Source: Candidatus Limnocylindria bacterium
GTDB taxonomy: Bacteria; Chloroflexota; Limnocylindria; QHBO01
Length of the DNA: 7,610 nt
NCBI GenBank assembly: GCA_030146365.1
Contig: JASLBU010000087.1
Coordinates: 1 to 7,610, forward strand
Reading direction: 5' to 3'
Position 1 is the stretch's first letter. Each line of letters starts with the position of its first letter. Under the pieces are notes generated by a model, which searched no databases, had not been told where the DNA came from, and worked only from the letters and a program-made list of their open reading frames with translations. Both the position numbers and the translations under genes were made by a program. Below are positions 5,514 through 7,610 of the stretch, in pieces.

Positions 5514-5825
5514 TGTCGGGGTGGGGCCGGCGTGCGCGACATGTCCGCATCGTGGCCCATTGGGCCGCTCAACAGTCGCCGCCCTGTTGCTTCGTTGGCG
5601 AGTTTGCGGCGCGAGCGTTCGGAACGCACCGTCCGGCGCTGCAACCCGTGGCAGGTCCGCAAGTGGAGAGGGTCGGACTGCTGTCCGCGAGGCGTCCGGC
5701 CCTCCTGGCCACTCCCCGCATTCACCATGCCAGCAACGAAGCGGACGGCGTACGGACACCGTGCACGGGCAAGTGGACGGACCACGCGTGCGGCGGCAGC
5801 GATGGCCCGCGGTGGCGCAGGTGCG
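5514..5825. other. Gap without a convincing gene; two short palindromes
   Basis: Frames here are open on both strands because of the high GC content, but their products are Arg/Pro/Ser-rich and lack ribosome binding sites. The gap contains a perfect 8-base palindrome GACATGTC (5538-5545) and a 13-base odd palindrome, GGCCCA-T-TGGGCC (5554-5566). Both lie 55 to 85 bases upstream of the 68-residue gene's start, where an operator or promoter would be expected. I could not identify a clear -35/-10 pair. Confidence 0.3.
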
Positions 5826-6119
5826 TCAGCGCCGCTGGAGGAGACGGGCACCAAGCATCAGGACTCCCCAAGAGGCAAGGGCCACGCTGGCCGCGATCAG
5901 CCACTGGTCCAGGCTCGGCGGGTGCCACAGCCGGACGTCCCAGCGAAACAAGCGGTCCTCGATGATCAGGCACTCACGCGAGATGGCGCCATACCCACCG
6001 CGCCGAGCGTGTTCTTCGCAGGTCTCCGTAAGCGGCCACGCCATCGTGCCGAGCACCACCACGCCGATCGCTATCGCAAGCACTGCGAGGATAAGCGGGA
6101 GTCGCCGCCGCCCGGCCAC
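5826..6119 (-). CDS. Small membrane protein with two transmembrane helices
   Basis: A 97-residue protein of unknown family. It begins with basic residues (AGRRR), then a hydrophobic helix at about residues 7-27. A loop of about 45 residues with Cys34 and Cys50 and many charged or aromatic residues follows, then a second hydrophobic helix at about 72-92 ending in a basic tail (ARLLQRR). By the positive-inside rule both ends are cytoplasmic and the loop is outside, where the two cysteines could form a disulphide. The GTG at 6119 is the only plausible start directly before the basic/hydrophobic N-terminus; the frame stays open upstream to 6452 but has no ATG, and that extension is Arg-rich and unconvincing. 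No clear ribosome binding site is seen. It lies on the same strand as the epimerase but 269 bases downstream. Function unknown. Confidence 0.6.
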   Translation of the reverse strand: MAGRRRLPLILAVLAIAIGVVVLGTMAWPLTETCEEHARRGGYGAISRECLIIEDRLFRWDVRLWHPPSLDQWLIAASVALASWGVLMLGARLLQRR

Positions 6120-6139
6120 GGCGTGCAGTGTATGCGCCG

Positions 6140-6186
6140 CGCAAGGCGGCCCTGCAGCTTCGACGTCCCTGGCCGACGGCCTTGCG
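6140..6186. repeat. Interrupted inverted repeat upstream of the membrane-protein gene
   Basis: CGCAAGGC (6140-6147) is the exact reverse complement of GCCTTGCG (6179-6186). Inside these arms GGCC (6148-6151) can also pair with GGCC (6171-6174), leaving a loop of about 19 bases with a small bulge on one side. It sits 21 bases upstream of the membrane protein's GTG start. The rest of the 6120-6388 gap holds no convincing gene. It could be a structured leader or a remnant transcription stop for the epimerase; no T-run accompanies it. Confidence 0.35.
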
Positions 6187-6388
6187 ATAGCCGTCCTGCC
6201 TCCGTGGGCCGTGACGGCTATGTCGTTGGCGGGGTGGCGGTGCTGGCGTTCAACGAGCAGTCCGCGGCGGCCCGGCTCGCATCGGCGTGGCCCGGATCGC
6301 CGCCGGGGTTGCGCTCTGGACGAATGAGCCCGCTGGCGGCGGCGCAGGAGGCTCTGCGGAGCCGCGCGTCGTTGATGTTTTCTAGCCG

Positions 6389-7303
6389 CTACGGCCACGG
6401 AGGATTGCGGGTCGTACGTTCCTCCGGGCGGGACGCGAGCTCGGCGAGCCACTCAGAGAAGCCATGTGTGGGGCGAAAGTCCAGAGTGCCCGACAGCCGG
6501 GTAACTGGGAACACCTCCTCGATTGGCTTCAACGAGCGGACGCCCCGCGACCGGAGCAGGTCGCTGGATCCGGGCCAGTGCCGCTCGAGCGCCTGGAACG
6601 GGTCACGCCGGAGATCGGCTGCGTCGTCGTCCGTGAACGGCAAGGGACTTTCGACGTTGAAGGCTGCGTGCGTGACCTCTCCGCGCTCGAGCACACGAAT
6701 GCTCGCCATCGCGGCCGCCGCCGCGTCCTCCTCGTGGAGGCCTCCGTACAGCAGCCGAATCCCATAGCGAAAGAATTCTTCGGGCACGAACATGCCGAAG
6801 CGCAGGGCGATGCTCGGGATGCCGTGCTCCCTGTACTGGTATCGACACAGCTCCTCGCCGACGACCTTGGTCCATCCGTACACGTCCGCGGGACGAAGCG
6901 TGACGGTCTCGTCGAGAACCGCGACCGCAGCATCGTGGACCGGTCGCCGGCTGTCGCCGTACACGCCCATGGTGCTGCTGAAGACGACGCCCCGCGCACA
7001 GTGGTGGACGGCGGCGTCCCACACGTTGAACGTGCCGGTGACGTTCAGGTCGTAGAACTCCCGCGGCGAGTGGCTGGCGAGGTGGATGCCGTGGAGCGCC
7101 GCCGCGTGAACCACGATATCGACGTTCTCTACGGCGTCACGGACCACGGCGGCATCACGCACATCGCCGATCGTCCACTCGACCGCGCCGGCGTGGTCGC
7201 CGCCAGTGATGTCCAGCGCGCGGACGGTGTGCCCGGCCGCGGCAAGCTGCGGGAGCAGCGATCGGCCGAGCGTTCCGGCGGCGCCGGTCATGAGAATGCG
7301 CAC
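6389..7303 (-). CDS. NAD-dependent epimerase/dehydratase (extended SDR)
   Basis: A 304-residue extended short-chain dehydrogenase/reductase, of normal length. The dinucleotide motif is TGAAGTLG (6-13) and an acidic residue (Asp31) ends the second strand, suggesting NAD(H). The active site is Ser110/Thr111 (FSSTMGVYG), Tyr142 and Lys146 (VYGWTK). DLNVTGTFNVWDAA (85-98) is the typical family helix. Such enzymes epimerise, oxidise or dehydrate nucleotide sugars or related substrates; the substrate cannot be assigned. The start is GTG at 7303-7301, giving the N-terminus MRILMTGAAG; the ATG four codons in would cut into the first strand. No strong ribosome binding site is visible. It is divergent from the PPOX-fold gene, with 152 bases between them. 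It is clearly a different subgroup from the uronate-dehydrogenase-like gene in this window. Confidence 0.92.
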   Translation of the reverse strand: MRILMTGAAGTLGRSLLPQLAAAGHTVRALDITGGDHAGAVEWTIGDVRDAAVVRDAVENVDIVVHAAALHGIHLASHSPREFYDLNVTGTFNVWDAAVHHCARGVVFSSTMGVYGDSRRPVHDAAVAVLDETVTLRPADVYGWTKVVGEELCRYQYREHGIPSIALRFGMFVPEEFFRYGIRLLYGGLHEEDAAAAAMASIRVLERGEVTHAAFNVESPLPFTDDDAADLRRDPFQALERHWPGSSDLLRSRGVRSLKPIEEVFPVTRLSGTLDFRPTHGFSEWLAELASRPEERTTRNPPWP

Positions 7304-7392
7304 GGCCCAACTATGCCACCGGCCGGCGGGCTGACCGCCAGCGACGCCGAAGTTGTGTCGGTGATCGACGTTGCGCCGCCGCGCCGTGAGCG

Positions 7393-7421
7393 TTGACCGT
7401 GTCAGCCCGTGCGGGCAACAT
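7393..7421 (+). promoter_or_regulatory. Candidate sigma-70-type promoter for the PPOX-fold gene
   Basis: TTGACC (7393-7398) matches the -35 consensus at five of six bases. After a 17-base spacer comes CAACAT (7416-7421), a weak -10 (three of six). A transcript from here would start around 7428 and give a leader of about 28 bases before the GTG at 7456. Position and spacing are good, but the -10 is poor, so this is tentative. Confidence 0.3.
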
Positions 7422-7455
7422 AGGCAGCCGCTGCGGTCACTGAGAGGAGTCGTGG

Positions 7456-7610
7456 GTGAACGCCGGAGTCGAGCCTCCGAAGCAATTGGTCAGGTCCGGC
7501 ATCGCGTGCGACGTCGAAACGGAGACCGCGTTGCGTCGGACGCGGGTCGGTTGGCTCGGGACAAGTCACGCCGGGGGCACGCCGCACCTGGTGCCGGTCT
7601 GGTTCTATTG
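7456..7610 (+). CDS. PPOX-class (pyridoxamine 5'-phosphate oxidase-like split barrel) protein, partial (N-terminus only)
   Basis: Only 51 codons are visible before the window ends. The start is GTG at 7456-7458, with AGGAG six bases upstream; a second GTG at 7452 is too close to that site and in another frame. After a short helical lead, residues about 29-51 read RVGWLGTSHAGG followed by TPHLVPVWFYW. This is the characteristic first beta-hairpin of the split-barrel family, in which small residues before PH..P.WF contact the FMN, F420 or haem cofactor. Members include PPOX, F420-dependent reductases and haem-degrading or flavin-reductase-like proteins. The cofactor cannot be decided from this fragment. 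An F420-linked enzyme would fit an actinobacterium or Chloroflexota member. It is divergently transcribed from the epimerase gene. Confidence 0.75.
   Translation, partial: MNAGVEPPKQLVRSGIACDVETETALRRTRVGWLGTSHAGGTPHLVPVWFY

Noticed and set aside
5514..5759. N-terminal extension of the 68-residue protein to 160 residues
   Set aside because: The extension is Arg/Pro-rich and unlike the rest, and the strong ribosome binding site just before 5483 marks the real start.
6350..6363. Short GGCTC/GAGCC hairpin downstream of the epimerase as a terminator
   Set aside because: The stem is only five base pairs with no T-run on the minus strand; such structures are common by chance at this GC content.
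5181..6767. 528-codon plus-strand open frame
   Set aside because: It runs antisense to several better-supported genes, and its product is Arg/Ser/Pro-rich with no recognisable domain, as expected for a GC-rich shadow frame.
7402..7587. 61-codon minus-strand open frame at the right end
   Set aside because: The plus strand over the same bases encodes a clear PPOX-type beta-hairpin with a well-placed ribosome binding site.

Overview
The window is GC-rich (about two thirds G+C by eye) and densely coded, with short or negative spacing between genes, several GTG/TTG starts and GAGG-type ribosome binding sites. This fits a high-GC bacterium such as a Chloroflexota or Actinomycetota member, perhaps environmental. 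No rRNA, tRNA or marker gene fixes the taxonomy, so this is a guess. I see no mobile element, CRISPR array, RNA gene or phage gene.

Layout: positions 1-3101 (minus strand) hold a tightly packed four-gene run, read from high to low coordinates. It starts with a GTP cyclohydrolase II fused to a RibD-type reductase domain. Next come a zinc-site-lacking MDR dehydrogenase, a short QueD/PTPS-fold protein without the catalytic cysteine, and a HAD-family hydrolase cut by the window edge. Successive genes overlap by 14 and 8 bases and are then separated by 1 base, so they are almost certainly co-transcribed and translationally coupled. Upstream on the same strand, behind a perfect GC-rich hairpin (3136-3154), lie a single-domain response regulator (3157-3657) and a 72-residue charged helical protein (3685-3903).

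The plus strand then carries a uronate-dehydrogenase-like short SDR (3986-4729). Its 3' end overlaps the 3' end of a convergent SRPBCC (START/polyketide-cyclase fold) gene by 59 bases. Upstream of the SRPBCC gene on the minus strand are a 68-residue protein of unknown function and, after a gap of about 340 bases, a small two-helix membrane protein (5826-6119). After another gap of about 270 bases comes an extended SDR/NAD-dependent epimerase (6389-7303). Divergent from it, a PPOX/flavin-reductase-fold (split-barrel) gene begins at 7456 and runs off the right end.

Most interesting is the four-gene run. It combines the first step of flavin synthesis (GTP to a diaminopyrimidine ribosyl phosphate) and a side-chain reductase, but no deaminase, with a pterin-synthase-fold protein, an oxidoreductase and a hydrolase. 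No lumazine synthase, riboflavin synthase or GTP cyclohydrolase I is visible. Three of the four proteins have altered canonical catalytic residues. My inference is a dedicated pathway making a GTP-derived pyrimidine or pteridine-like metabolite rather than ordinary riboflavin or queuosine. The end product cannot be read from the sequence.
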